From assembly GCA_964520525.1 (NCBI GenBank), contig CAZFNR010000008.1:1-64000 (forward strand): a stretch of DNA of 64,000 bases, written 5' to 3'. Shown here piece by piece: positions 42,547 to 50,549 of the stretch; positions within the stretch are counted from its first letter, which is position 1, and every line of letters begins with the position of its first letter. The DNA comes from JAJPXC01 sp964520525. GTDB taxonomy: Bacteria; Bacteroidota; Bacteroidia; Bacteroidales; Muribaculaceae. The notes under the pieces were generated by a model. The model ran no database searches, was not told the DNA's origin, and was given only the letters and a program-made list of their open reading frames with translations. A program made the translations under genes and the position numbers.

Positions 42547-44094
42547 ATGAAAAAGAAAATAGTATTGGACTTCTTATTCCGCACCGTGTTAGTTGCGATG
42601 GTCGCTGTTTCGTTCGTGGCGTGCAGTGACGACGACCCGGAAGTGTCGCAGGAAGGCGACCCCGACATCGAGGTTGAAAATGAGCCGACGGCGGATGTAG
42701 TGACTACTCATATCGACCGCACGGCATATCTCGTAGACGGCCTGTTTGCGACAAGTAGCGAACGCGCGATGATAGGCAACTTTTTGGCCCGTTACAACCG
42801 CACAGTCCCGTTCAGCGACCTTAAGACTGTTGTCGCGGGTGACGCAGTCGCTTTCGAGGCGACTTCCCTCAACGGACTGTTGAGCGACGACGCAAAGGCG
42901 AGCGTCATCAAAAGCGCGTACAATCAAGGCGCCGTGCTGCTCATGAGCGGCGGACAATCCTCCGACTTCGCCCGGCTGTGTGGAGCACTGGGCTGCTACA
43001 ACCCCTATGAGGACGCGGCTAACGAGGCCCTCGCCGATGGCGAGAAGCCTTTGTGGGTGCTGTCGGGTGAACTGCCGAGCGCAAACGGCATCTATGCCAT
43101 GCTCTCGCCATACATACCCGCCGACGAGGAGGTGACAATCACCACAATAGAGGACGGCGAAGAGGTGGACGATGACGACTCGGAGGCTCCGAATTTCACG
43201 GTGGCAGAACCCGGCTTCATGTCAGACTACCGAAAGGGACAGCTCTGCGAGCAGGTTGCAATTGGCATCAATAAGGGTCTTGCGCCCAAATCAGCGTCTA
43301 ATGTTGACCAGAAAGAGCTGACAGACCTGATGAGCGCCACGAAATTGTATCTATCAGGGACGAGGTCATGGCAGAAAGACAGCAAAAGCCAAAAAAGGAC
43401 TGCGAGCTTTTGCATTGAGCTGGATATATGGAATGCCTATAGCGAGTCTGAGAAAGAGCAGTATTACCTTGTCCACCAAGAGATGACTTACGCTTTCGGT
43501 GAATACTGCATCGGGTCTTTCCACAATGGAGCATGGAAGGAATACGGACGCTATGGGAAATATTATGAAACGACATTCCGCAACACCGACAAGCCTGAAG
43601 CCGTCAAATTCCACCGATTGTCGCCCTACACCACCCAGATGTCAACGACCTATACCTCAACAGTAGCGCTGAATCTTGGCGGCAACGTATCTCTGAAAGA
43701 TGCGGGCGTGACTGCCGGGCTGAACATCTCGCACAGTGAGACTTATACCGTTGAGGATGTGTACGTCACTAACAACAGCGTGGCCTCCTCCCAGCTGTCA
43801 AAGGCGTCGTGGACGTTTGATATGCGTGACGCGTCGGGTTACTACAACTGGAAGGCGCATGGATTCACTGACTTCAAACCTTGTAGCGCATCGGCGAGAA
43901 GTACGTTTGTCTGCGGAACTGACTACATCCTTTCCGTGCCGCAGGGCACTCCAAACAAATGGGAGCTGGAATCAGTGTTAACCACCCGCCTCGTAAGTTG
44001 CTATTCAGCTTTTGGCAAAGTGAAAACCAAATATTATGACAATGCCAAAACAAAAACCATCTCGTTTGTCATGCCCGAAGTGCCTGTAAAATAG
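42547..44094 (+). CDS. Leukocidin/hemolysin-like surface lipoprotein (candidate pore former)
   Basis: A 515-residue lipoprotein; the lipobox Cys in FVACSDDDPE is followed by acidic residues typical of surface export. Residues about 60-200 form an unassigned domain (AYNQGAVLLMSGG, DFARLCGALGCYNP). The C-terminal part, about 360-430, has alternating-residue strands: TYTSTVALNLGGNVS, then GVTAGLNISHSETYTV, VYVTNNS and ASWTFDM. This mirrors the prestem hairpin of staphylococcal alpha-hemolysin and related leukocidins (alternating strand, GGNVS-like turn, second strand, then a W-x-F strand). The assignment rests on pattern, not a search. A role as a toxin against other bacteria or cells is inference. 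It ends at a strong terminator (44121-44164), and no immunity gene is recognised. Confidence 0.6.
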   Translation: MKKKIVLDFLFRTVLVAMVAVSFVACSDDDPEVSQEGDPDIEVENEPTADVVTTHIDRTAYLVDGLFATSSERAMIGNFLARYNRTVPFSDLKTVVAGDAVAFEATSLNGLLSDDAKASVIKSAYNQGAVLLMSGGQSSDFARLCGALGCYNPYEDAANEALADGEKPLWVLSGELPSANGIYAMLSPYIPADEEVTITTIEDGEEVDDDDSEAPNFTVAEPGFMSDYRKGQLCEQVAIGINKGLAPKSASNVDQKELTDLMSATKLYLSGTRSWQKDSKSQKRTASFCIELDIWNAYSESEKEQYYLVHQEMTYAFGEYCIGSFHNGAWKEYGRYGKYYETTFRNTDKPEAVKFHRLSPYTTQMSTTYTSTVALNLGGNVSLKDAGVTAGLNISHSETYTVEDVYVTNNSVASSQLSKASWTFDMRDASGYYNWKAHGFTDFKPCSASARSTFVCGTDYILSVPQGTPNKWELESVLTTRLVSCYSAFGKVKTKYYDNAKTKTISFVMPEVPVK

Positions 44095-44120
44095 GCCAAA
44101 ATACACATAAACCGTATTAT

Positions 44121-44164
44121 GGAAGTGTGCCAAAATGTGAAGTGATGGCACACTTCCTTTTTTT
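44121..44164 (+). terminator. Strong terminator of the cytolysin-like operon
   Basis: A perfect 11-bp stem GGAAGTGTGCC / GGCACACTTCC (44121-44157) is followed by seven T. The 5S rRNA gene begins only about 40 bases later, so it should not be co-transcribed with the operon. Confidence 0.9.
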
Positions 44165-44202
44165 GCGCGTCGCTTCCGTTCGCATCCCTTTTTCAAGCCA
44201 TA

Positions 44203-44309
44203 ACTGCGGCCATGGCGCGAGGGTCACACCTCTTCCCATCCCGAACAGAGAAGTTAAGCCTCGCCGCGCCGATGGTGCTGCGAAAGCGGGAGGGTAGGTC
44301 GCCGCCACC
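44203..44309 (+). rRNA. rrf: 5S ribosomal RNA, isolated copy
   Basis: The core GGGTCACACCTCTTCCC, then CCCGAACAGAGAAGTTAAG, CGCCGATGGTGCTGCGAAAG and GGGAGGGTAGGTCGCCGCC is an intact 5S rRNA. The ends pair (GCGGC at 44206-44210 with GCCGC at 44301-44305), and loops B, C and E look complete. No 23S, 16S or tRNA sequence is adjacent: upstream is a protein gene with a strong terminator, downstream a convergent lipoprotein gene. No TAnnTTTG box is visible in the 40 bases upstream. After the gene AAGCCCCGGAG recalls the usual 5S terminator arm, but the second arm is not intact. It may be a functional extra copy, or a relic of a lost rRNA operon. An antisense open frame here is spurious. Confidence 0.9.
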
Positions 44310-44373
44310 TTCAGAGTGAAGCCCCGGAGCACTCGGCGCACTCGTAGTTCTCCTGGAGAATCCGCTGACCCCT

Positions 44374-44414
44374 AAAAGTTACCCCGGCAATGGCAGGTTG
44401 GCCATGGCCGGGGG
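44374..44414 (-). terminator. Terminator of the minus-strand surface operon
   Basis: CCCCGGCAATGG (44382-44393) pairs with CCATGGCCGGGG (44402-44413), 12 bp with one mismatch. On the minus strand it is followed by TAACTTTTA, about 30 bases after the stop codon of the last gene. Confidence 0.6.
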
Positions 44415-44441
44415 ATAGTAGCGAGCTGCGGAAGGCTCAAG

Positions 44442-47390
44442 TTATTCTACATGTTCTAAATCGTTTCCTCTGCAGTAGTACTCTATTTCGTCGAAGGCGG
44501 TGTAGCCTGTGATGCGTTTGGTCTCTCCCAAATTGCCATTACTGTCTTTTGTGGTAGTGTCAACATAATAGTACCATCCATAACCGTTTACATCCGGACA
44601 ATACCCCACCATCCATGCACCTTCATTCTGTCGTTGGATGTCATTTTTTATAGGCTCACAACCATAGCCCGATGTGATGCCGATGTGCATTGTGGAGAGT
44701 GTCGTTTCATAATCGTCCTTCTCCGCTTTTGAAACATGAGAATAGCCGGGTAGGAGGCCAAGCAGTTGAACCTCAATTTGGGTGTTTGAAGACGGTGCCT
44801 CTTTGGAATAGTTGAAGTCTTTTATCGACGCTACTTTGGGCATACTTGTAAGAAGATATAAGTATTTGCTCTCTATCACGCCTGCCGACATCTTCAATAT
44901 GTAAGGGCCAAGTGTCTGGGTTTTCTTGTTGGGCTTAGTTACGATGAACTTGACAGCGATGTTTTCGTATGCGCCATATTCATTGACACCGTTTACTTCA
45001 AATTGCAATGGGACATTCATGACATCGCCTAAGCCCGGACTGACAAGAGCTGCGCCATCATTGAAATCATTGGTGAGGAAAGGCATGTGCAAGTCGGTGA
45101 GTGTCAGCCCTTCATTAAATTCTCTTGAGAATATTGTTGGCTTGGAAAAACCGATACAATGCTCAAGCGCATTTCCCTTCCCCATATCATAGGCAGGCAC
45201 TGCATAAAAATCACCTGCCATAATGCCGCCCGGAAGTGTAAACTCATATTGCCTTTCATTGGGATAGCGATAATCGAAAGAGCGGGATGAAGTGCTTTCT
45301 ATTTTTCCCAAGTATTCTCCGGCCTTCCATTCCACCGGCTCTCCATCTTTTATCACATATCCATCATCTTTCTTATAAATGAGCAGGAAAGGGTCGCTGA
45401 CGGGCTTCTCCGAGAAAGGCTTGTTTTGGAGTGAAACGGTGGCAAAGAATGCAGTTGTGGTGTCGGTGGTATTGAGCCAGTTAGTCTTGACGGAGGTGGT
45501 CAGTTGCGGCCAGTCGTAAATAAGTTTTTGCCAGGATATAGGTTTCTCTGCCGCCCACGAGCCTAAGGTCATGTCGGTAGCTTGTAAATCCAATGAAACG
45601 TCGGCATGGGGGCGTATGCTGAATGTGTAGGTATCGTAGCCTGCCCCATATCGAAGGTTGTAGATGTCATATAAGTTCCCCACTGGCTGTTTCTCGCTTG
45701 GCATCTTGAAGTCAGAGTATGCGGTATTACTCTTCCATGTGCTTGCGGCTCGTCCGGAGAGCTCGAGGCCAAAGTTCACGATTAGCGTCTCATAGACACC
45801 CAACCCCAATTGGAGGTCAGGAATAAGCGAAACGCCAAGTGTGGTTGTCTGGTCGCCCGTATTTTTCGGCTTCCCGTCACTAACATCTTTTAAAAATTCA
45901 TCGCCCCCGGGAATGTCAATCGTCCTGAATTTATCCAGTCCTTCTCTCCGGGAGTCAAATTCCAATCCGCCAATCTTTATAGTGTATTTGTTATAGAATC
46001 CTGAAGCCGGGATGTTCTTGACAGACGCGTCGAGCTCTAAAGACAGAGCTCCACCCAGATTAATGCTGCATAATACAGGCCCCAATAAGATTTTGGCTAC
46101 ACTTAAACTTTCAGGGTGGAAAATAGCAGTGGCACTTTTTTGTGTTGATAGTATCGGTATCTTAATTTTGGCCCCGATATTTCCGAGTTCCCAAAGTCCA
46201 CTATAAAATTCTATCCACGACTGAAGGGAGACTTTAGCATAATCAGGGCCTTCCTCGCGGTTTTCAGAAAATAAACTTTTTATATGGATATGACCGTCGA
46301 TTTTGATGTACAAATTGACGGTTGAGCCGATATAAAAGTCGCCGGTGACTTCTGAACATTCGAGGATTGTTTTGAATTTTTCATATTTATCAAGTTTATC
46401 CAATCCAAACATATTTTTAAATTTGGAGTATTTACCTTTGACTTTTTCTATATTTTCCGAAAATTGCTTCCAGTGATTGTACTTAAATTTGGAGAATGTA
46501 GTAACGGCGTTCTTTTTGCCTAATAATTTGTTCAATTTTTCAGAAAGCCTAAGAAAAATAAGTTCCCGTTCTACCTCTGTTGAACTGTTGAACCATTTCT
46601 CAAAATTCTCTATATCTTTAAACCTATCATCCAATTCCTCTACGGCATCCATCATGATAGGCGAAGTCATAATCATTTGATTCATCAACAAGCTGGGCGA
46701 TTCGCCTTTCCCCGCTCCATATTCAAACCCTAAGCTTATGGTGGGTTCCGCTGTCGTCTTGCTCGCGTCGCCATTAACTTCGTCATCATCTTCTTCGACA
46801 ACTGTCCGCGCTCCCATCTTCTTCTTTACCGGTCGGAGCGCGATGGTGTGATTGCCATAATCGTCGCTCAGAGAGGCATCTACTTCGGGAACGGTGTCGA
46901 ATACGAGATATGCGCTATAGTCCACGTCAAGCCTGTCGTACACCTCTTTGAGACTTACCAAGTGGGCTTTGACGATGTAGCCGCTGCCCGACTTTTCGAT
47001 AACGTCAACCTTGTGGTTGAGACCTTCGGTGAAGATGTCGATCTGGTCGGTGGTGATGTAGCCGCCTTTCTGTGGTATCCATTTCGAGGGAGTGTCGCCG
47101 GCGAGTGTGTATTCCACTGTGTGTGCGGTGGTGTCTGTCTTCACATTGCTTATGTAGGTGCGCGACGGTTCTTGATAATAGACTGTGCCTTCGGCGAACT
47201 GGTAGGTGATGGTGAAGATGCTGTCGCTGATGGTTATGGGAGAAGTGAATCCATCGCCGTTTTCCACCACATCGCCGCTATAACCTTCCGGGTCTTCCAG
47301 ATAGAGTGTGCATCCAGCAAGGAAGATAAGCAGAAAGCTGAGACTGAGGAGCTTCGAAATGTTCTTCATTATCGTATTTCGTGATTTCAT
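44442..47390 (-). CDS. Large lipoprotein ending the TANFOR-like operon
   Basis: A 982-residue lipoprotein (lipobox FLAGCTLY). An ATG seven codons in (47369) would give a more usual 20-residue signal peptide. The N-terminal 200 residues are beta-rich. A helical segment follows (about 235-340: DIENFEKWF, LIFLRLSEKLNKLLGKK, KFKNMFGLDKLDKYEKFK). The central part (about 345-650) has strands resembling outer-membrane or beta-helix proteins (GDFYIGSTVNLYIKIDGHIH, LGLGVYETLIVNFGLELSGR). The C-terminal third looks like a ligand-binding beta sandwich. It is the last of six co-oriented genes, 31 bases after the small lipoprotein gene. No family is recognised; it is likely a surface-exposed partner of the giant protein (inference). 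Confidence 0.65.
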   Translation of the reverse strand: MKSRNTIMKNISKLLSLSFLLIFLAGCTLYLEDPEGYSGDVVENGDGFTSPITISDSIFTITYQFAEGTVYYQEPSRTYISNVKTDTTAHTVEYTLAGDTPSKWIPQKGGYITTDQIDIFTEGLNHKVDVIEKSGSGYIVKAHLVSLKEVYDRLDVDYSAYLVFDTVPEVDASLSDDYGNHTIALRPVKKKMGARTVVEEDDDEVNGDASKTTAEPTISLGFEYGAGKGESPSLLMNQMIMTSPIMMDAVEELDDRFKDIENFEKWFNSSTEVERELIFLRLSEKLNKLLGKKNAVTTFSKFKYNHWKQFSENIEKVKGKYSKFKNMFGLDKLDKYEKFKTILECSEVTGDFYIGSTVNLYIKIDGHIHIKSLFSENREEGPDYAKVSLQSWIEFYSGLWELGNIGAKIKIPILSTQKSATAIFHPESLSVAKILLGPVLCSINLGGALSLELDASVKNIPASGFYNKYTIKIGGLEFDSRREGLDKFRTIDIPGGDEFLKDVSDGKPKNTGDQTTTLGVSLIPDLQLGLGVYETLIVNFGLELSGRAASTWKSNTAYSDFKMPSEKQPVGNLYDIYNLRYGAGYDTYTFSIRPHADVSLDLQATDMTLGSWAAEKPISWQKLIYDWPQLTTSVKTNWLNTTDTTTAFFATVSLQNKPFSEKPVSDPFLLIYKKDDGYVIKDGEPVEWKAGEYLGKIESTSSRSFDYRYPNERQYEFTLPGGIMAGDFYAVPAYDMGKGNALEHCIGFSKPTIFSREFNEGLTLTDLHMPFLTNDFNDGAALVSPGLGDVMNVPLQFEVNGVNEYGAYENIAVKFIVTKPNKKTQTLGPYILKMSAGVIESKYLYLLTSMPKVASIKDFNYSKEAPSSNTQIEVQLLGLLPGYSHVSKAEKDDYETTLSTMHIGITSGYGCEPIKNDIQRQNEGAWMVGYCPDVNGYGWYYYVDTTTKDSNGNLGETKRITGYTAFDEIEYYCRGNDLEHVE

Positions 47391-47421
47391 CGTCGTTTTC
47401 TTTTAATGATGGAGTGATGGA

Positions 47422-48105
47422 TTAGAAAGTGATGCTGTAGAGGCTCGATAGTGTGCCGTAAGCCTCAAGGGCTGTGAAAGGAGGCCGCTGTGAGGCGGTA
47501 TAGAGACGGTGGCGGCTCTTGTCGTAACATCTGAAGAGTACGTTGCCCACATCAGTGTCGGCAAACGACCACAAGCGCATCTCGGCGTAATTGATTCCAT
47601 GTGCGCTTTTCATGTGTGCCATGCCGGCGAACTCATTCCGCACGAACGCTGCAACCTGCTGAGTCGCTGTGTCTAACGGTGCGCCGCCGATGGTGATATC
47701 AGCGTAGATGACCATGTCAGACTGGCCTTCACGACTCAAGTCTATATCATACCATCGGTCAATCACCACCACATGGAGGGTGTCGCACAACGACCCGCCG
47801 TCACCGAGAACAACGATGTCGGAGGTGCCTGCAGCCTTGGCGAAAACGGAGTCGTTACGGATGACCACCAGCGAATCTTCAGCGTCGATGTGAGTCCAAT
47901 ACACAGCTGTGTTACTGATATTGTCGGGAGTGAAGTTGACGCTGAGTCCATAGCTGTCGCCCACCATAAGACATACGGTGTCTTGCTCCACCTTCATTTG
48001 GATATCGTCAGGCATGACTTCCTCAGTCTCGAAGGTGTAGAAGTCTCCGCACGAGACTAACATCGCGACGGCGAAAAATGTAAGAATATTGAGTAGGTGC
48101 TTCAT
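47422..48105 (-). CDS. Lipoprotein with Big2/Ig-like domain in the TANFOR-like operon
   Basis: A 227-residue lipoprotein (lipobox MLVSCGDF, Cys about residue 19). Residues about 35-110 form a bacterial Ig-like (Big2) domain: QDTVCLMVGDSYGLSVNFTPDN, then YWTHIDAEDSLVVIRNDSVFAKAAGTSDIVV and LHVVVIDR. The second half (about 130-227) reads DMVIYADITIGG, then AAFVRNEFAGMAHM and LFRCYDKSRHRLY, a beta-sandwich pattern seen in other Bacteroidales surface lipoproteins. Its 32-base distance to the Fn3 gene upstream and the 31-base gap downstream place it in the operon. The function is unknown; a structural or adhesive role is likely. Confidence 0.65.
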   Translation of the reverse strand: MKHLLNILTFFAVAMLVSCGDFYTFETEEVMPDDIQMKVEQDTVCLMVGDSYGLSVNFTPDNISNTAVYWTHIDAEDSLVVIRNDSVFAKAAGTSDIVVLGDGGSLCDTLHVVVIDRWYDIDLSREGQSDMVIYADITIGGAPLDTATQQVAAFVRNEFAGMAHMKSAHGINYAEMRLWSFADTDVGNVLFRCYDKSRHRLYTASQRPPFTALEAYGTLSSLYSITF

Positions 48106-48137
48106 GCTTTAATCATATGATGGGTTGGAGATTCGGG

Positions 48138-50501
48138 TTACTGCTGTGCGACGGCAGGCCGTGTGATTATGACGGTGTTTGACTGCGGGCCTCGCCGACC
48201 GTCATCGAAACGCACGCTTATGTAGTACTCAGCTGATTCACCGGGCTCGAGTATCATGTCGGTATAGACAAACTCATTTGGCGCTACATCGGTGACATAT
48301 GCGAAGCCGTCCATGCGCGGTGTCTTGCGGTAAACACAATAGTAGAACGTGCCTTTGTCTGTCGGCGGCTGTGCGTGCCATGCCAGTCGTGTCTCGTTAC
48401 GCCTGTCGTCGTAGATGCCTTCGAGCTTGATGGGGAAGCCCACATACTTCTCGCGTTCGACGCGGGCATTGAGGATTGGTGTCAGTCCGGAAGAAACATC
48501 CCAAAAGCTGACGGTCTCCACGGCATACTGGTAGGTTTCGTTTTTCTGCTCCGGCGTATCGTCGATTTGGAACTTGTAGTCGTGCATGCGCACGGTGTCG
48601 CCGTCGACGGTGCCGAATCGTTTCCACTCTTTCTCGCCGCGTTTGCGCTTGAACACGACGTAGTGGCTGATGAGTTGGTCGCCGCCGCCTATCCATCGTA
48701 TGTGTATCTGCTCGTTATCAACCCACATGCTGTCGAGGTGCGCTCGCGACGGTTTCATGATGTTGGGGCGTAGCACCTGCAGGGTGTCGCTTGAATAGCC
48801 TTGGTTGTTGTTCCAGTCCACGGCGCGCACAAAGTAGTAGATGTGTCGTTGGTCAACGTTGTTAGCCACGGTGTCCATGTAGGCGCGGTCGTAGAGATAC
48901 CCTTGATTCAGACGGGTGAACTGATGGTAAGGAGCGTTGGCAAAGAACAATTCATAGTAGCGCACGTCGGTGGTGTCAGGCATATCCCAGTGGAGCAATA
49001 TCGTGCCGTCGATGTCGGCATCGGCGCGAAGGTTTGTTGGCGCAACCGGGGGGCGCATATCAGTGATGTGCATATATTTCGGCATTCCGTATCCCATGTT
49101 GCCGGCGGTGTCGCAAGCGGCGATGGTTATCATGCTCGAGGGTATGTCTGTGACATCAACGCGCAGGATGGTGTCGGTGGGCATGATGTATTTTTTTGAG
49201 AGCAGACGCCACGTTTTCGATTCATCGCGCTCGGTGTAGTAGAGGGCTGTCATGTGGGTGAAATCGCGCTCAAAGGTATTCTTGTGGAAATGGATGTCGG
49301 CGTAGATTTTCGCCGCGGGGTCAGTCGTGTCGGGGCGCGTGATTTCTATATAGGATATTTCGGCTCCGTGCGGCGGGTCGAGGTCGGGATAATGCACGCG
49401 GTGTACGGGGCTCATCTCGGTCATGTCGCCGAAAGCGTCGTGAGCCTGCACGCGGTACTCATAGTCGCCAATCAACGGCACGTTGTCCTCATAGATGATG
49501 CTTTGGTCCTTCATCGAGAAGTCGAAGGGGGGGAAGTAAGGCTGCTTGTTGACTTTTGTCCACTCCTTGGGCTTATCGCTCGATGTCAACGCTTGTCCGC
49601 CGACGGGACGGCGGTATATCTCGAAGAAGCCGTTGTGCGGGTCGGTCCAACTGAGCGTGGCTTTGCGGTGACCGCTGATGCTGTCGCGCAGGTTGACGTC
49701 GTAAGCCTGAGGCTTGAACTTTTCGTTTTTCACATTCTCAGCGATGCCGTTGGTGATGAATATGCGTCCGGTGGTATCGGGTGTCGACGGCATGATGAAG
49801 TAGCTGTAGGTCGCTCCGCGACGCACGTTGCGGTCAGTGAAGCGCAGTGCGAGCGCATTTGCCAAGTCGGGGCGTCGCTCGGCGGCGATGTTGGCTCCGA
49901 TGACACGCATCTTCTGGTCTTCGCCCACTTCGCTCAATGCCGCCACGGTTTTGGAGTCGTAGGACGTTTCCTGAGGTGTCAGCTCTCCGGCTCCGTAGAG
50001 TGAGCCCATGGCGAGGTATGCAAGGACATCTGTGGTATCGGGATAGTTGGCTCTGAACTCGTCTAACGATAACGGCTTCAGCCCTCGGGCCAGAGTGTCG
50101 AGCTCGAACCCCTGCGTGCCCTCTTCGTGGCGCAGCACATCCACGCCTGTAAGCGTCAGGTAGCGCCAGTCGGGCCATTCCGCGACTGCCCAGCGGAGCG
50201 TGATGCTGTCGCCGTAAGCTCGTGTGGCAACCTGTATGGGGGCTTCAGGTTTGTCGTCTGCACGGCGCAGGGCGGAATCGCGTTGCGGGTTCATCGTGGT
50301 GCCGGGGATGTAGTAGTCGGGCGCGTTGGCGCCAAGCTTCTCCGCGCCCTTCCCGGAGGGGGAGGGCGCAAGGGCGGAGATGGCGGTTGCCGAAAGCAGA
50401 GCCATAGCTGCGATTAGCAAACCTTTGTGACGACCTGTGGGGGTCGAACTTTTGCCGGCCTGTAAGCCATGTTTTGCAAACATTTTGCTTTTCCTATTCA
50501 T
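48138..50501 (-). CDS. Secreted multi-Fn3 protein in the TANFOR-like operon
   Basis: A 787-residue protein. A basic N-terminus of about 28 residues precedes a signal-like helix (LLIAAMALLSATAISALAP). At least five fibronectin type III-like units are visible, each with the strand pattern x-L-x-W and a Y-x-V/Y-x-R strand: near 90-130 (SITLRWAV), 275-360 (KATLSWTDPHNGFFEIYRR), 480-570 (TILLHWDMPD), 590-660 (QIHIRWIGGG) and 690-780 (ETRLAWHAQPP). The protein has no T9SS-type C-terminal domain. Fn3 proteins of this sort often accompany TANFOR-domain proteins in Bacteroidetes (recalled, not searched). It starts 48 bases after the giant gene. Confidence 0.7.
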   Translation of the reverse strand: MNRKSKMFAKHGLQAGKSSTPTGRHKGLLIAAMALLSATAISALAPSPSGKGAEKLGANAPDYYIPGTTMNPQRDSALRRADDKPEAPIQVATRAYGDSITLRWAVAEWPDWRYLTLTGVDVLRHEEGTQGFELDTLARGLKPLSLDEFRANYPDTTDVLAYLAMGSLYGAGELTPQETSYDSKTVAALSEVGEDQKMRVIGANIAAERRPDLANALALRFTDRNVRRGATYSYFIMPSTPDTTGRIFITNGIAENVKNEKFKPQAYDVNLRDSISGHRKATLSWTDPHNGFFEIYRRPVGGQALTSSDKPKEWTKVNKQPYFPPFDFSMKDQSIIYEDNVPLIGDYEYRVQAHDAFGDMTEMSPVHRVHYPDLDPPHGAEISYIEITRPDTTDPAAKIYADIHFHKNTFERDFTHMTALYYTERDESKTWRLLSKKYIMPTDTILRVDVTDIPSSMITIAACDTAGNMGYGMPKYMHITDMRPPVAPTNLRADADIDGTILLHWDMPDTTDVRYYELFFANAPYHQFTRLNQGYLYDRAYMDTVANNVDQRHIYYFVRAVDWNNNQGYSSDTLQVLRPNIMKPSRAHLDSMWVDNEQIHIRWIGGGDQLISHYVVFKRKRGEKEWKRFGTVDGDTVRMHDYKFQIDDTPEQKNETYQYAVETVSFWDVSSGLTPILNARVEREKYVGFPIKLEGIYDDRRNETRLAWHAQPPTDKGTFYYCVYRKTPRMDGFAYVTDVAPNEFVYTDMILEPGESAEYYISVRFDDGRRGPQSNTVIITRPAVAQQ

Positions 50502-50549
50502 GTTATATTCTTCTATTCTTAAGTCATGCGATTGAGTTCAACATCAAAA

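Noticed and set aside
44117..44341. Minus-strand open frame across the 5S rRNA
   Set aside because: It is the well-known false protein frame found opposite 5S rRNA; the RNA features are unambiguous.
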